Positions 63,999 to 64,000 of a stretch of DNA of 64,000 bases are shown one piece after another. Source of the DNA: JAJYSO01 sp964495935. GTDB lineage: Bacteria; Bacteroidota; Bacteroidia; Flavobacteriales; Flavobacteriaceae. Both the position numbers and the translations under genes were made by a program. The stretch lies in NCBI GenBank assembly GCA_964495935.1, contig CAZBXQ010000010.1, positions 3,756-67,755 of the forward strand. The letters are read 5' to 3'. The notes beneath the pieces are model-generated. The model worked only from the letters and a program-made list of their open reading frames with translations. It ran no database searches and was not told where the DNA came from. Position 1 is the first letter of the stretch, and every line of letters begins with the position of its first letter.

Positions 63999-64000
63999 AA

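Overview
The window is from a member of the Bacteroidota, most likely the family Flavobacteriaceae. The evidence is the gliding and type IX secretion genes gldJ and porV, the rpmB-rpmG-DUF4295 ribosomal cluster, a PDH E1-alpha gene directly followed by a two-lipoyl-domain E2, SCO and caa3-type oxidase genes, and many promoters of the Bacteroidota form TTG-N18..21-TANNTTTG. Most of the window is ordinary chromosomal housekeeping sequence. The last 2.4 kb is visibly more AT-rich and looks like accessory DNA.

Layout. 0-4.4 kb: the 5' part of a pyruvate carboxylase gene that runs off the window, a YbjQ-like protein, a LysM/periplasmic-binding-fold protein and a YheT-type hydrolase. 4.4-9 kb: a minus-strand outer-membrane uptake set (lipoprotein, TonB-dependent receptor, DUF4374 lipoprotein). 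9.2-14 kb: heme O synthase and cytochrome oxidase assembly and subunit genes, with SCO. 14-20 kb: a complete MacB-type ABC / adaptor / TolC export operon, then tsaB. 20.7-25.2 kb: a fused 2-oxoacid dehydrogenase E1, a decayed locus carrying a small mobile element, and nhaD. 25.3-28.6 kb: exbB-exbD-tonB-folC, which would energise TonB receptors such as the one at 5.7-8.1 kb. 28.7-29 kb: two tRNA-Val genes. 29-33.6 kb: murF and gldJ on the minus strand and porV on the plus strand. 33.7-40.2 kb: PDH E1-alpha and E2, an M28 peptidase, an SDR, a SprT-like protein and a mannose-1-phosphate guanylyltransferase. 40.2-44.9 kb: mlaFE-like lipid transporter, dacB, an assembly gap and lysA. 45-50.3 kb: OsmC, DinB-like, a HAD-like/Nudix fusion and a GH92 mannosidase. 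50.3-55.5 kb: ftsY, ribosomal proteins, aspA and cinA. 55.6-61.6 kb: a serine hydrolase, an FAH-family enzyme, an exonuclease, two tandem DUF368 (PopT-type) flippases and aroE. 61.6-64 kb: a second serine hydrolase, an orphan gene and a broken DUF6933-like gene.

The most notable structure not explained by genes is a 160-bp MITE-like element. It has three copies (23273-23432, 28951-29029 deleted and inverted, 52535-52694), imperfect terminal inverted repeats beginning GAGGT, and an exact 3-bp target duplication at every copy (GAC, ATT, TAC). One copy splits an open frame, and another supplies the last base of the aspA stop codon. Also worth attention: a HAD-Nudix fusion with both active sites degenerate, a hairpin plus U8 lying exactly at the predicted nhaD transcription start, a one-base frameshift in the last gene, and a 100-N gap flanked by the same 55-bp sequence on both sides, which looks like an assembly artefact.

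No unambiguously new multi-gene system was found. All functional names rest on recognising motifs and gene order by eye, because no database search was possible.
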